From Clostridium sp. (GTDB lineage Bacteria; Bacillota; Clostridia; Lachnospirales; Lachnospiraceae): DNA of 64,000 nucleotides. The stretch covers positions 1 to 64,000 of the forward strand of contig JAMPFF010000011.1 in NCBI GenBank assembly GCA_023664605.1. The letters run 5' to 3'. Shown one piece after another: positions 53,069-62,494 of this stretch (position 1 is its first letter; every line of letters starts with the position of its first letter). A program made the translations under genes and the position numbers. The notes below the pieces were generated by a model, which saw only the letters and a program-made list of their open reading frames with translations, was not told the origin of the DNA and made no database searches.

Positions 53069-54814
53069 TTATTGCGCCTTTCTTTGTATGATGACATAGT
53101 CCTTTACCTGCAGACACATAGCATATCCTTCATCGGCATAATCCGCATAATCCTGTTCGGACATTACGATATACGGAGAACCCGTTATCGCATTCATTTG
53201 ACTTTTATCGATACCGATAACCGCCTTATCCACCACTCTCGTCTGCAAATCATAGGCTGGTTTTCCTTCCGCAGTCGTATAAATAATGTCTTCTTTTTTT
53301 GTATTTTCATTCAAAAAATCAAAAATCTGCGCATATTGCTGTATATAATCATTTTCTCCTCTTATCACGATACGCATACACGCCAGTGCGGTTGTAGAAA
53401 AAAAGAAGATAAGCAATAAACATATAATATAGCGGTTTATTTTCTTTGGCATCTTTGTCAGGGAAAATATCCAACAAAGTGTGCCTACACATATTGCAAT
53501 TAACACACACTTTAAAACGCTGAACTCTCCCAGCCAGTGAAAAACATAGATTCCCACTGCCGAAACCGTATTTAAATAAAAGTTTTCTATATCTTTTAAA
53601 TTGTAATATACAATAAATGATACTGTCAAATAAATTGCATAAACCGGCATTATATGGGCTGCATATGTTTTTTTCTCTCTTTTTTCATATAAGAAAAGCA
53701 AGGCCATCATAGTAAAAAATCCCAATAAAACATCACTATATCTTCCATAAAATAAAGTGTCTATCCGAACCATACTTTCCGTAGGATTAACAGCATTTTC
53801 AATAAAAAACAGGCTCGTCATCGCTATTGTTCCGGCCAATGCGATAAGTGGAAATATATATAAACTAATATTTAACTTTTCCTTTAGCGCCCTTATTCCT
53901 TTATCAATACAAAAAACAATCCCCAGCCCGGCCAATAAATAAGTTGCCGATAAAAGCTGCCATATCTGACCAATAGTATTAAGAAGAAAACTTTTTATCC
54001 CATCTGTTGTCAAAATTTCCCTAAATTTTCCCATCTGTCCGGAAAGCGTATTCGCCCCTCCTGAAGCAATGTTGCCCCCTGCATTTTGCAACACGGTATT
54101 ATTTACCAGTAAATCATTAAAATACTGCTTTCCAATGGAGGAAAGCCCAAACAATAAAACTATTGCAATCACTACGGATAAAAAATGCCGTATTCTGATT
54201 TTTTTTGTCCATACCAGCAGAAGCATTGTCAATATCAATGCAGCAATAACAGCCAACATCCTGTTATGAACCATATAGGCATATCCGGCTGTCAAGCCAA
54301 TTAAAATACCTTTTCCAATGCCCGGCTTTTCTTCCAATAGAATCAACTCATATAAAAGCAGCCACAGCAAAAAAACAAGCAATGTCTCGCTCCATCCGAT
54401 ATAGGAATTGAAAATATAAGTGGAATAAGATGTTGCCGTAAATGCTATGGCTCCTATCGGCAATACTCCGGAAATCTCCGGCGCAGCTTTTTGTATCACT
54501 TTAAAAGCCAGCCAGAAATTTATCAGGCTTAGCACAATATTGATAATTACCGCCATTCTATACATGACAAGCATATTTGTCGTAATCAAGAAAAGAGGCG
54601 CCAAAAGCAGGCTGTAACCGAAAGCATACCACGGCATATTCTGCATAACTCCCGCCCATGTATGACCGGTCACGGCTGCGGCATGGCCCCAATATCCCAA
54701 TTCATCCGTATAGACAAACGGCCCCTTTACTTTTGTAATATAAAAAATTCTTACAAGAAATGTACCAAGGAAAAACATTCCTAATAATATTTTATCTTTT
54801 TGTTTTGCTGTCAT
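53069..54814 (-). CDS. Polytopic membrane protein, probable GT-C (GT39-like) glycosyltransferase
   Basis: 581 residues with about 12 membrane segments. The first external loop has YTDELGYWGHAAAVTGHTW, an acidic DE pair like the catalytic loop of ArnT/PMT-type GT-C enzymes, and a soluble C-terminal part (about 490-575) follows. It probably uses the polyprenol-linked sugar made by the GT2 product. It is the second GT-C gene of the cluster. GAGG is upstream of the ATG, and the GT2 start lies directly after its stop. Confidence 0.8.
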   Translation of the reverse strand: MTAKQKDKILLGMFFLGTFLVRIFYITKVKGPFVYTDELGYWGHAAAVTGHTWAGVMQNMPWYAFGYSLLLAPLFLITTNMLVMYRMAVIINIVLSLINFWLAFKVIQKAAPEISGVLPIGAIAFTATSYSTYIFNSYIGWSETLLVFLLWLLLYELILLEEKPGIGKGILIGLTAGYAYMVHNRMLAVIAALILTMLLLVWTKKIRIRHFLSVVIAIVLLFGLSSIGKQYFNDLLVNNTVLQNAGGNIASGGANTLSGQMGKFREILTTDGIKSFLLNTIGQIWQLLSATYLLAGLGIVFCIDKGIRALKEKLNISLYIFPLIALAGTIAMTSLFFIENAVNPTESMVRIDTLFYGRYSDVLLGFFTMMALLFLYEKREKKTYAAHIMPVYAIYLTVSFIVYYNLKDIENFYLNTVSAVGIYVFHWLGEFSVLKCVLIAICVGTLCWIFSLTKMPKKINRYIICLLLIFFFSTTALACMRIVIRGENDYIQQYAQIFDFLNENTKKEDIIYTTAEGKPAYDLQTRVVDKAVIGIDKSQMNAITGSPYIVMSEQDYADYADEGYAMCLQVKDYVIIQRKAQ

Positions 54815-54827
54815 AGTATCATCCTCA

Positions 54828-55706
54828 TTATTGTTCTAACAGTCTCTCCCTAATACTCTCCCTGTTCTTTTCCAAATAGGAATCGCTCATATGAACACCA
54901 TCCACCAGTTCGTCCTCACTTACATAGATAATGCTGTCCATATAACGATTTAACAATTCCTCTTCGCCCTCAAAATACAGTCTATCCTGCATTTCTTCCA
55001 AAAAATATTCATAATTTTCCGGAATAGGGGGGGCTAATAAATGGAATCTAATATTCTTTTCGTCACAAACCGCTTTCATTTTTCCCAAATAAATGGCAGC
55101 CATATCCATTTCTTCCCCGCCGTCTGCCTTTCTTTTCATCTGTTGTATACGCCGGCGTCCGTTTTGATAGATATCCAGCAATTTCGGATATTTGGCAAGC
55201 ATCCATTTCGGGAACTCCCTGCTCACAAAAAAACGTCCATAAACATTCTCCAGTTCCGCTTTTGTTTCCGGCTCTAAATATTGCAGAAACAACTCGTTAT
55301 ATAAAGGTGTCACAAAATAACTGTATGTGTATATGAAATTAGGATTCCCCATAATGCTGTCCGGCCGCGCTATATAATACACATCTTCTATCTGAGGATT
55401 GTTTTCTAGAAACCGCTCCATCAATACGAAATTGCCGATGGTTGTAACCGCCTGATTGGTCGCAAGATAACATATATCATCGCTTTCCTCCTGATATTTC
55501 GGCTGAAAAATCTGTCTTGCCACACTGTCGCCCAAAACCAATCCCGTATAGCCGTCATTGACGCCCGCTTTATCCGCCGCGTCATAAACTTCAAACGCCA
55601 CCTGTCTGGAATCTTTTGTCATTACATAATAGGCTATATTCAACAGCAGAAACAGAAAACACGCCCCGCATACAATTCCCGCCGTTCTTATCAAAAACTT
55701 TTTCAA
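54828..55706 (-). CDS. Membrane-anchored SGNH/GDSL-like protein (DltD/AlgJ-like)
   Basis: 292 residues. An N-terminal helix (about 7-29), then an external domain with TGLVLGDSVARQIFQP, whose GDS matches the SGNH block I Ser, and a late DGVHMSDSYL that fits the block V DxxH. NQAVTTIGNFVLMERFL is like block II. It is likely an O-acyl transfer or esterase partner of the MBOAT protein, as AlgJ is for AlgI and DltD for DltB. The start is TTG with GTAGG 8 nt upstream. Confidence 0.8.
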   Translation of the reverse strand: MKKFLIRTAGIVCGACFLFLLLNIAYYVMTKDSRQVAFEVYDAADKAGVNDGYTGLVLGDSVARQIFQPKYQEESDDICYLATNQAVTTIGNFVLMERFLENNPQIEDVYYIARPDSIMGNPNFIYTYSYFVTPLYNELFLQYLEPETKAELENVYGRFFVSREFPKWMLAKYPKLLDIYQNGRRRIQQMKRKADGGEEMDMAAIYLGKMKAVCDEKNIRFHLLAPPIPENYEYFLEEMQDRLYFEGEEELLNRYMDSIIYVSEDELVDGVHMSDSYLEKNRESIRERLLEQ

Positions 55707-55737
55707 CTTTATAACCTACCCTTTCCTATAAAGCCTT

Positions 55738-57150
55738 TTAAAATTGGAAATAAATAAAAGTTCCACTGTCAATCCCATATTTACAATAATAGAGCATGGC
55801 TATCATAAATACAATACTCACCTGATATCCATGGAATATCTTTTCTTTCCCCTTTTCCTGCATCCGGTCGAAAAAGAATAATAACAGTAAAAATATGCCT
55901 AAAAGGCAAACCTGCATTTTCGGCAGCTCCAATAACTGAATGCCTCCCGTTATATAAGCGCCGAATGCACCGACGCCGTCCAAGCAATGCCTGAGGACAA
56001 AAACTGCGTCCGCTAGGGAATCCATCCTAAAAAAGACCCACATAATGCTCACTAACACAAACGTAACTATCTGCCTGCCAATTTTAGGAAAAGAATGTAT
56101 ATGCACATTTTTTCTAAATACGCTTTCCACCACCTGCAGCGCTCCATTTAGTCCACCCCATATCAAAAATGTCCAGGCTGCCCCATGCCACAATCCGCTC
56201 AATAAATATACACACATCACGTTTCTGTATATTTTCCAATCAGACACCCTGCTGCCGCCAAGCGGAATGTATATATACTCGCGAAACCATGAGGTAAGAG
56301 AAATATGCCACCTCTTCCAAAAATCCTTTAAGGAATCAGCAAAATAGGGCTGTCTGAAATTGGGCTGTATATGGATGCCGAATAATCCTGCCACACCGAT
56401 GGCAATATCCGAATAGCCGGAAAAATCACAATAAATCTGGACAGAGTAAAATAAAATTGCCAAAAGAAGCGGAAATCCCCTGTAAGTTTCCATGTCTCCA
56501 TAAATTCTGTCAATCACAGCCGCCAGACTGTCCGCAATAATCATTTTTTTCATATAGCCCAATAAAATGCGTTGTAACGCCATGCAGGCATTTTCATAGG
56601 AGAATACCTTTTCTTCCCTAAACTGCGCGGTCAGACGCTGGATTCTCTCAATCGGCCCCGCCAATAAAATCGGGAAAAAGATAACGCTCTCCAAAAAACA
56701 GCCAATGTGCTTCTCCGGTAAGATTTTTCCGGTATATACGTCTATCACATAAGCAAGCGTTTGAAAAATATAAAAAGAAATTCCAACCGGCAAAACCAGT
56801 TGAAAAACAGAAATCTGTGCGGAATTTCCAAACAAAGATAAAATATCATTGCATATTTCCCCAAAAAAGCCGAGATATTTAAATACAAATAAAACGGCCA
56901 GTTCAAAAACAATATCCGCAATCAATATTACTTTTCTGCAGCGCTCCTGCTTATTTTCCATACAGCGCGCAGCCATATAGGAGAATGCCGCCACAACCAA
57001 AATTAACGCAATATATTTTATATTCCACAAAGAATAATAAAAACAGCCTGCCGCCAACATGAGAACCCATCTGTAACGCGGCGGCATTTTCCAGTAGCAT
57101 ACCCATATTATTAAAAGAAAAACAATAAATTCAACAGACTGAAATAACAT
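55738..57150 (-). CDS. MBOAT family O-acyltransferase, AlgI type
   Basis: About 470 residues, with about 11 membrane segments. AlgI hallmarks: LVLPVGISFYIFQTLAYVIDVY, FPILLAGPIERI, YCDFSGYSDIAIGVAGLFGI, NFRQPYFADSLKDFWKRWHISLTSWFREYIYIPLGGSR, and LSGLWHGAAWTFLIWG with the catalytic His. It O-acetylates (or otherwise acylates) an exported polymer. It is the first gene of the glycan operon. The ATG at 57150 has AAGGAG 6 nt upstream; the frame opens ten codons earlier without a site. Confidence 0.94.
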   Translation of the reverse strand: MLFQSVEFIVFLLIIWVCYWKMPPRYRWVLMLAAGCFYYSLWNIKYIALILVVAAFSYMAARCMENKQERCRKVILIADIVFELAVLFVFKYLGFFGEICNDILSLFGNSAQISVFQLVLPVGISFYIFQTLAYVIDVYTGKILPEKHIGCFLESVIFFPILLAGPIERIQRLTAQFREEKVFSYENACMALQRILLGYMKKMIIADSLAAVIDRIYGDMETYRGFPLLLAILFYSVQIYCDFSGYSDIAIGVAGLFGIHIQPNFRQPYFADSLKDFWKRWHISLTSWFREYIYIPLGGSRVSDWKIYRNVMCVYLLSGLWHGAAWTFLIWGGLNGALQVVESVFRKNVHIHSFPKIGRQIVTFVLVSIMWVFFRMDSLADAVFVLRHCLDGVGAFGAYITGGIQLLELPKMQVCLLGIFLLLLFFFDRMQEKGKEKIFHGYQVSIVFMIAMLYYCKYGIDSGTFIYFQF

Positions 57151-57179
57151 GACATGCTCCTTACATTTTTTATCTTTCA

Positions 57180-57208
57180 ATTATATACTACTACCCGTAT
57201 TTTGACAA
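57180..57208 (-). promoter_or_regulatory. Promoter of the glycan cluster
   Basis: Read leftwards: TTGTCA (57203-57208), 17 nt, TATAAT (57180-57185), 29 nt before the MBOAT start codon. Confidence 0.8.
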
Positions 57209-57225
57209 TTTTATTTTTTCTTAAC

Positions 57226-57254
57226 TTGCAAAGTTTGCCATCATACCGTATGAT
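57226..57254 (+). promoter_or_regulatory. Promoter of degV
   Basis: TTGCAA (57226-57231), 17 nt, TATGAT (57249-57254), 40 nt before the ATG. Confidence 0.7.
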
Positions 57255-57294
57255 AAAAGAAGTATTTTATATCAAAATAAAGAGGGAAAACATT

Positions 57295-58182
57295 ATGCTT
57301 CGTATTATTACCGATTCCGCAAGCGATTTACCTAAAGATTATATTAAAGAACACAATCTCCATGTCATCCCGACGCCTGTTGTCATAGATGACGTGGATT
57401 ATTTTGACGGCACAACGATTCAAACGGAAGAGTTTTATAATATTCTGGATGATATCAAACGCGATGTAAAAACTTACCACATCAATCCCGCCATGTTTAC
57501 GGACGCTTTTACGCCGTATGCACAGGCGAAAGACACTATTATTTACCTCTGCTTTTCAACGGGAATCGCAGGAACCTTTAATGCCGCCAACATTGCCAAA
57601 AACAATGTTCTGGAGGACTATCCCGACTTTGACTTAACGATTATCGACTCCAAATGCGCATCGATTGGTTTTGGCCTGCTTGTTTCCAAACTGGTTACTA
57701 TGTTAGAGAAAGGCGCGTCTAAAGAAGAAATTATAGAAGCGGCGGACTATTTTATATCGCATATCAAACACGTTTTTACCGTCCAGACGCTTGCCTATCT
57801 CATAAAAGGCGGACGTCTTACCAAGTTCAAAGGCACGCTTGCCGAAACGCTGGATATGAAACCGGTACTGATAGTCGATGACAAAGGCGCCCTGTCCGTT
57901 ATCAAAACGGTGCGCGGGCGCAAAAAATCGCTTCGCTATCTTATCGAATACGCAAATGAGGCCGGATTCCATCTGGAAAATCAGACAGTTGCGCTCTGCC
58001 ATGGGGAAGACCGTGAATCGCTTGCCTTTGTTCAGGATATGGTCGAAGAGACTTTTCATCCCAAATCCGTTATGACTTCTGTTGTCGGATGCGCAATCGG
58101 CGCACATACCGGCCGCGGCATTATCGGCTTTTGCTTCTTTGATGCAGACAACGGCAAATATGCCAAATATTTTACGAAATAA
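57295..58182 (+). CDS. DegV family fatty-acid-binding protein
   Basis: About 295 residues. The DegV fold is recognised from IITDSASDLPKDYI at the start, HINPAMFTDAF, CFSTGIAGTFNAANIA, LIKGGRLTKFKGTLA and the C-terminal CAIGAHTGRGIIGFCF. Family members (FakB in Staphylococcus) bind a fatty acid for phosphorylation by FakA; no fakA is nearby. The ATG at 57295 has AGAGGG upstream; the frame is open 47 codons earlier into the divergent region, without a site. Confidence 0.93.
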   Translation: MLRIITDSASDLPKDYIKEHNLHVIPTPVVIDDVDYFDGTTIQTEEFYNILDDIKRDVKTYHINPAMFTDAFTPYAQAKDTIIYLCFSTGIAGTFNAANIAKNNVLEDYPDFDLTIIDSKCASIGFGLLVSKLVTMLEKGASKEEIIEAADYFISHIKHVFTVQTLAYLIKGGRLTKFKGTLAETLDMKPVLIVDDKGALSVIKTVRGRKKSLRYLIEYANEAGFHLENQTVALCHGEDRESLAFVQDMVEETFHPKSVMTSVVGCAIGAHTGRGIIGFCFFDADNGKYAKYFTK

Positions 58183-58204
58183 GAAGTCAGAATGGGGAAC
58201 TTTT

Positions 58205-59449
58205 ATGAGTGAGATACAGCAATATACTTATATCGAGGAAAACGGAAATTTTAAAATGCGGGAACTGGGGGAAAACGACTTGGAACAGTTCAACGCACTG
58301 CTGCAATATGCTTTTCAGGTCACCTCTTACGACCTTTTTCAAACAGGCTGGCAGCAGGAGGAAATCAAATCCGCCAAAAGCCCGATACTGAAAGAAGCTT
58401 ATGTCTTAGGCTGGTTTTATCAGGAAAAACTGGCCTCTATGATTGTTGTATACTCCATGAAAGTAAATATTCTGGATGAAATTATGGATATGGGCGGCAT
58501 TACCGGTGTTGCCACCTATCCGGAATATACCGGCAGAGGATTGATTCACTCTCTTATGAGACATGCCCTCGATTACATACATCAAAACGGTATGCTGATT
58601 TCCTTTCTCTATCCATATTCCATTCCTTTCTATCGAAAAATGGGATGGGAAATCGTATCGGACAAACTCACCTTTGTCGTAAAAGACACGCAGCTTCCCA
58701 AAGCGGTTCCGGTAGACGGCATGGTGGAACGGGTCAGCCTGGATTCTGAAGACTACCATAATGTACATTCCTATTTTGCCCTGCAAAGGCATGGCGCGCT
58801 CATTCGCGATAATCTGGCATGGGAAGAATACTGGCGTTGGGATAACGAGGATATCATTGCCGCAGTCTACTACAGTAAAGAACATAAACCTCTTGGCTAT
58901 GTTGTCTATTATATTGCCAATGAAATTTTCCACATCAAAGAAATGGTTTATTTGAATATTGAGGCCAACTACGGCCTATGGAACTATATCAGTGCGCATT
59001 TTTCCATGATTACGCAGGTACAGGGAAATAACTATTCCGGTGAAACGATGGCGTACTTATTTGAAGACAGCGAAATTACGGAAACTATCTCCCCATACAT
59101 TATGGCGCGTATTGTTGATGTAAAAGAATTTTTGACGGAATATCCCTATCAGATACAGCCTGAAGACCTCAAACTCCACTTTCTTGTCCATGACCGGATG
59201 GCTCCTTGGAACGAGGGCGACTATATGCTTTCCTGGCATAACGGCAAGACGATATGCGAGCGGGTGGAAAACAACCAGTCCATCAACGTTGTGGAATTGT
59301 CTATCAATACCTTAACAACCATGCTGATGGGGTATAAAAGACCTACTTATCTCTATGAGCATGAAAAACTCCAAACGGAATACTATATGCTGACATGGCT
59401 GGAACGCCTGATTCCGGTAGAGAAACCATATTTTTCAGATTATTTCTAG
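58205..59449 (+). CDS. GNAT family N-acetyltransferase, Eis-like
   Basis: About 414 residues. The N-terminal GNAT domain has LGENDLEQFNALLQYAF and the acetyl-CoA loop GGITGVATYPEYTGRGLIHSLMRHAL (V and R/Q-x-x-G-x-G positions), with a following SFLYPYSIPFYRKMGWE. A second GNAT-like domain and a sterol-carrier-like C-terminus make up the rest, as in Eis/YtxC-type acetyltransferases. The ATG at 58205 has GGGGA upstream, 22 nt after degV. Confidence 0.88.
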   Translation: MSEIQQYTYIEENGNFKMRELGENDLEQFNALLQYAFQVTSYDLFQTGWQQEEIKSAKSPILKEAYVLGWFYQEKLASMIVVYSMKVNILDEIMDMGGITGVATYPEYTGRGLIHSLMRHALDYIHQNGMLISFLYPYSIPFYRKMGWEIVSDKLTFVVKDTQLPKAVPVDGMVERVSLDSEDYHNVHSYFALQRHGALIRDNLAWEEYWRWDNEDIIAAVYYSKEHKPLGYVVYYIANEIFHIKEMVYLNIEANYGLWNYISAHFSMITQVQGNNYSGETMAYLFEDSEITETISPYIMARIVDVKEFLTEYPYQIQPEDLKLHFLVHDRMAPWNEGDYMLSWHNGKTICERVENNQSINVVELSINTLTTMLMGYKRPTYLYEHEKLQTEYYMLTWLERLIPVEKPYFSDYF

Positions 59450-59482
59450 CCCCCGGACGGCTTTCTCTGCACTCCGCCCCAG

Positions 59483-60601
59483 TTACACGGACAATAGCAA
59501 TTCCGTAAGAAGCCCGGCTGTCGTATACAGCACATCCGGATTTACCAAAAACGCAGGATGATGAATCGGATGCCCGATTCCGGTTCCGACTTTTAAATAG
59601 CAGCCCGGTATTTTTTCTTCATAAAACGAGAAATCATCTCCGCCTAAAGAACTTTCTTCCAAAACAACTTTCATGCCTGATTCTTTTGCCTTTCGGGCGC
59701 AAAAATCCGCCATTTCCTTATCATTATACGTCGCCGGGGAACCCGCAATCCATTCCACCTGCGCCTCCGCGCCATATGCCTTGGCCGTATTTACCACTAT
59801 TTCCTGTATTTTTTTCTCATAAAGGGTTCTATCCTCCCGCTCCATGGTACGGACGGTTCCCTCCATAACAGCCTGCGCGGGGATAACGTTCCATGTTGTG
59901 CCTGCATTTATCCTTGTCACGCTCAGTAACGACGGATGAAACGCATTGACATTTCTGCTGACGATAGACTGCAATGCCTGAATGATTGCTGCCGATACCA
60001 AAATTGGGTCAATACCGTCATCCGGATGCGCGCCATGGCAGCCCACCCCTTTTACCGTAATGACAAATCTGTCCACGGCCGCCGTAACGTATCCCTCTCT
60101 AATGCCAATCGTACCGGCCACGTTCGTCGGGTCTGCATGGAATCCCCAAATGCGGCTTACATCCTCCATAACATCGGTCTCCAGAATCTTTAACGCACCA
60201 AGAGAAGTTTCCTCCGCCGGTTGAAAAATAATTTTAACATTTCCCTGTAATTTACTTCTTCTTTGCTGCAGCAGCACGGCGCAGCCAAGCCCCGCCGTAA
60301 TATGCATATCATGTCCGCAGGCGTGCATCTTACCCTGTATTTCGGAACGATACGCTAAGTCTGTTTTTTCTTCTATCGGAAGCGCGTCAATATCGCAGCG
60401 AAGCGCCTGCACTGCGCCGTCTTTTTCCCCGCGGATAATGGCTGCCAGTCCGGTTTCCAGTTCATATGGTAAAATTTCGATGTCATGCGCCGTCAAAAAC
60501 TCCCGGATTTTCTTTGTTGTCTCATATTCTTCATAAGACAGTTCCGGATGTCTGTGAAACCAGTAAAACGCTTCCTTTAATTCCTGCTCCAACTCCTGCA
60601 T
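59483..60601 (-). CDS. M20 family metallo-amidohydrolase
   Basis: About 372 residues, M20D type (hippurate hydrolase, aminoacylase, AbgB group). Metal and catalytic residues lie in MHACGHDMH, IIFQPAEE, GCHGAHPDD and HHPAFLVN; the usual GLH is GFH. The ATG at 60601 has a weak CAGGGA site; the frame opens 18 codons earlier inside the permease gene. Placed last in the peptide importer operon, it probably cleaves an imported N-acyl amino acid or modified dipeptide. Confidence 0.9.
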   Translation of the reverse strand: MQELEQELKEAFYWFHRHPELSYEEYETTKKIREFLTAHDIEILPYELETGLAAIIRGEKDGAVQALRCDIDALPIEEKTDLAYRSEIQGKMHACGHDMHITAGLGCAVLLQQRRSKLQGNVKIIFQPAEETSLGALKILETDVMEDVSRIWGFHADPTNVAGTIGIREGYVTAAVDRFVITVKGVGCHGAHPDDGIDPILVSAAIIQALQSIVSRNVNAFHPSLLSVTRINAGTTWNVIPAQAVMEGTVRTMEREDRTLYEKKIQEIVVNTAKAYGAEAQVEWIAGSPATYNDKEMADFCARKAKESGMKVVLEESSLGGDDFSFYEEKIPGCYLKVGTGIGHPIHHPAFLVNPDVLYTTAGLLTELLLSV

Positions 60602-60623
60602 AGTAATCCCTGCTTTCTTTTCA

Positions 60624-61508
60624 CTAACGTTTCCCACCATTCGGGTCAAGTGCATCTCTTAATGCATCCCCGACAAAATTAATTGCAATAACCAATATAA
60701 TAATCAACAGCCCCGGCGGAATCCACAGCCACGGCTTATCGGTCAGCACCGTTAAAGACTGCGCGCCGTTTAACATATTGCCCAGACTCGCTGTCGGCGG
60801 CTGCACGCCCATGCCGAGAAAACTAAGCGCCGCTTCGTCCAATATGGAAATAGCCAGAACGGACGTTGCATAAACGAGAATCGGCGCAACCGTATTCGGC
60901 AGTATCTCGGAAAATAAAATATGACGCAGCGGCATACCCGCCACAATATTTCCCTTTACGAAATTGGTTTCCCGCAAGGACAATACATTGCCTCTTACAA
61001 GCCTTGCGATACCCGGCCAATCCACAAAACCGAGAATCAAGATAATATTCCAAAGACCAGGTTTAAAGACAGCGGCTGCAACCAGCACCAATAAAATATA
61101 CGGAAACGACATTACCATATCCGTAAAACGCATGATCACCATATCCACAACGCCGCCGAAATATCCTGCCAAAAGCCCCAGCACAACGCCTACCGCCGTC
61201 GATATCAACGTCGCCATAACCCCTACTAACAAAGAAATTCTCATCGCGTAGAGCAGTCTGCTCAACACATCCCTGCCTATCTGATCCGTTCCCAATATAA
61301 ATTCCCGGCATGGCGCACCGCTGAATGTACCGACGATTGTATCCGGGTCATAGGGAGCGATAACGGGCGCTAAAACGGCCGCGCCGCATAAAAATGCCAA
61401 AACTACCAGACTATACGCTGCCAGATGATGTTTTCTAAATCTTCTAAAAACAGTCTGCCCATAACTTTCCGTTGCAATTTTATCCATTTCCATAGCCTGT
61501 GATTCCAT
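60624..61508 (-). CDS. oppC: Oligopeptide ABC transporter permease, OppC/DppC type
   Basis: 294 residues. An N-terminal oppC_N segment (about 25-50), then the BPD_transp_1 fold with five or six membrane segments. The coupling EAA-like loop is LRETNFVKGNIVAGMPLRHILFSEILPN. DDEAALSFLGMGVQPP is the OppC hallmark, here as LDEAALSFLGMGVQPPT. GGAG lies 7 nt before the ATG. It pairs with the OppB gene 24 nt upstream. Confidence 0.94.
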   Translation of the reverse strand: MESQAMEMDKIATESYGQTVFRRFRKHHLAAYSLVVLAFLCGAAVLAPVIAPYDPDTIVGTFSGAPCREFILGTDQIGRDVLSRLLYAMRISLLVGVMATLISTAVGVVLGLLAGYFGGVVDMVIMRFTDMVMSFPYILLVLVAAAVFKPGLWNIILILGFVDWPGIARLVRGNVLSLRETNFVKGNIVAGMPLRHILFSEILPNTVAPILVYATSVLAISILDEAALSFLGMGVQPPTASLGNMLNGAQSLTVLTDKPWLWIPPGLLIIILVIAINFVGDALRDALDPNGGKR

Positions 61509-61532
61509 TATTTTTCTCCATGATTTATTAAT

Positions 61533-62480
61533 CTATTGCAGTTGAATGGTCGGGTCTACCAGCGCATAGAGGATATCCGTCAGTAAATTGCCGATTAAAA
61601 CGACAACCGCGGAAAGCAGGCACACCCCCATAATCACGGGATAATCCCTGTTGCTGATCGCGCTCATTGTCATAAGTCCAAGTCCCGGCCAGGAAAAAAC
61701 CTGTTCAATAATAATTGCGCCTCCAAAAAGCATCGGAATTTCCATGCCGATTACCGTGACAATCGGCACTAACGCATTTCTTAAAGCATGTTTATAAATG
61801 ACTTTAAATCTGCCAATTCCCTTTGCTCTGGCCGTTCGCAAATAATCCTGCTGCAAAATCTCCAATACCGCGCTTCTGATATAGCGGATATTGCTGCCCG
61901 CCATAGAAGCCGCCAGTACAATGACCGGCATTACCATATGCCTGGCTACATCCCCGGCGCCGCCCTCCGTTCCCAGCGTAATCATGCCGCTGGACGGTAA
62001 AATTCCCAGCCGGACGGTAAAAATATAAATCAACAATAACGACAGAAAAAATCCCGGCACACTGCTTCCCAGAAAAGAAAGCGTCACAACGGCGTAATCT
62101 CCCTTGGAATACTGGTGAACCGCACTGTATATGCCTGCCGGAATTGCAATAAACAGGCTGACAATCAAAGATACGCCCATCAAAAGCAGCGTAGGCCCTA
62201 AATGACCTCCTATTAAAGAAGCGACCGACTGATAAGACTTAATGGAATATCCCAGGTTGCCATGTAAAAGCTGTCCTAACCAGACAAAATACTGTATATA
62301 AAACGGTTTATCCAGACCAAGCGCAATCTTTTTCGCTTCCAGCGCCCCCTCGGAGACTCTTGGGCCTTGCAGCATCTCCAGCGGACTGCCGGCCAGACAC
62401 ATAATGGCATAATCAATAATTGTAATGCCAATCAGAACGGGAATTGCGATGACTATTCTTTTTAAAATATATTTACCCAT
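61533..62480 (-). CDS. oppB: Oligopeptide ABC transporter permease, OppB/DppB type
   Basis: About 315 residues. Six membrane segments. MGKYILKRIVIAIPVLIGIT is the typical start, then LGLDKPFYIQYFVWLGQLLHGNLGYSI, the EAA loop LRTARAKGIGRFKVIYKHALRNALVPI and the C-terminal LLTDILYALVDPTIQL. The ATG at 62480 has GGAGG 7 nt upstream; the longer frame overlaps the oppF stop. Confidence 0.95.
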   Translation of the reverse strand: MGKYILKRIVIAIPVLIGITIIDYAIMCLAGSPLEMLQGPRVSEGALEAKKIALGLDKPFYIQYFVWLGQLLHGNLGYSIKSYQSVASLIGGHLGPTLLLMGVSLIVSLFIAIPAGIYSAVHQYSKGDYAVVTLSFLGSSVPGFFLSLLLIYIFTVRLGILPSSGMITLGTEGGAGDVARHMVMPVIVLAASMAGSNIRYIRSAVLEILQQDYLRTARAKGIGRFKVIYKHALRNALVPIVTVIGMEIPMLFGGAIIIEQVFSWPGLGLMTMSAISNRDYPVIMGVCLLSAVVVLIGNLLTDILYALVDPTIQLQ

Positions 62481-62494
62481 GCCGACGCCTCCAC

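Noticed and set aside
58406-58933. 175-codon minus-strand frame
   Set aside because: It is antisense within the GNAT gene, whose motifs are unambiguous.
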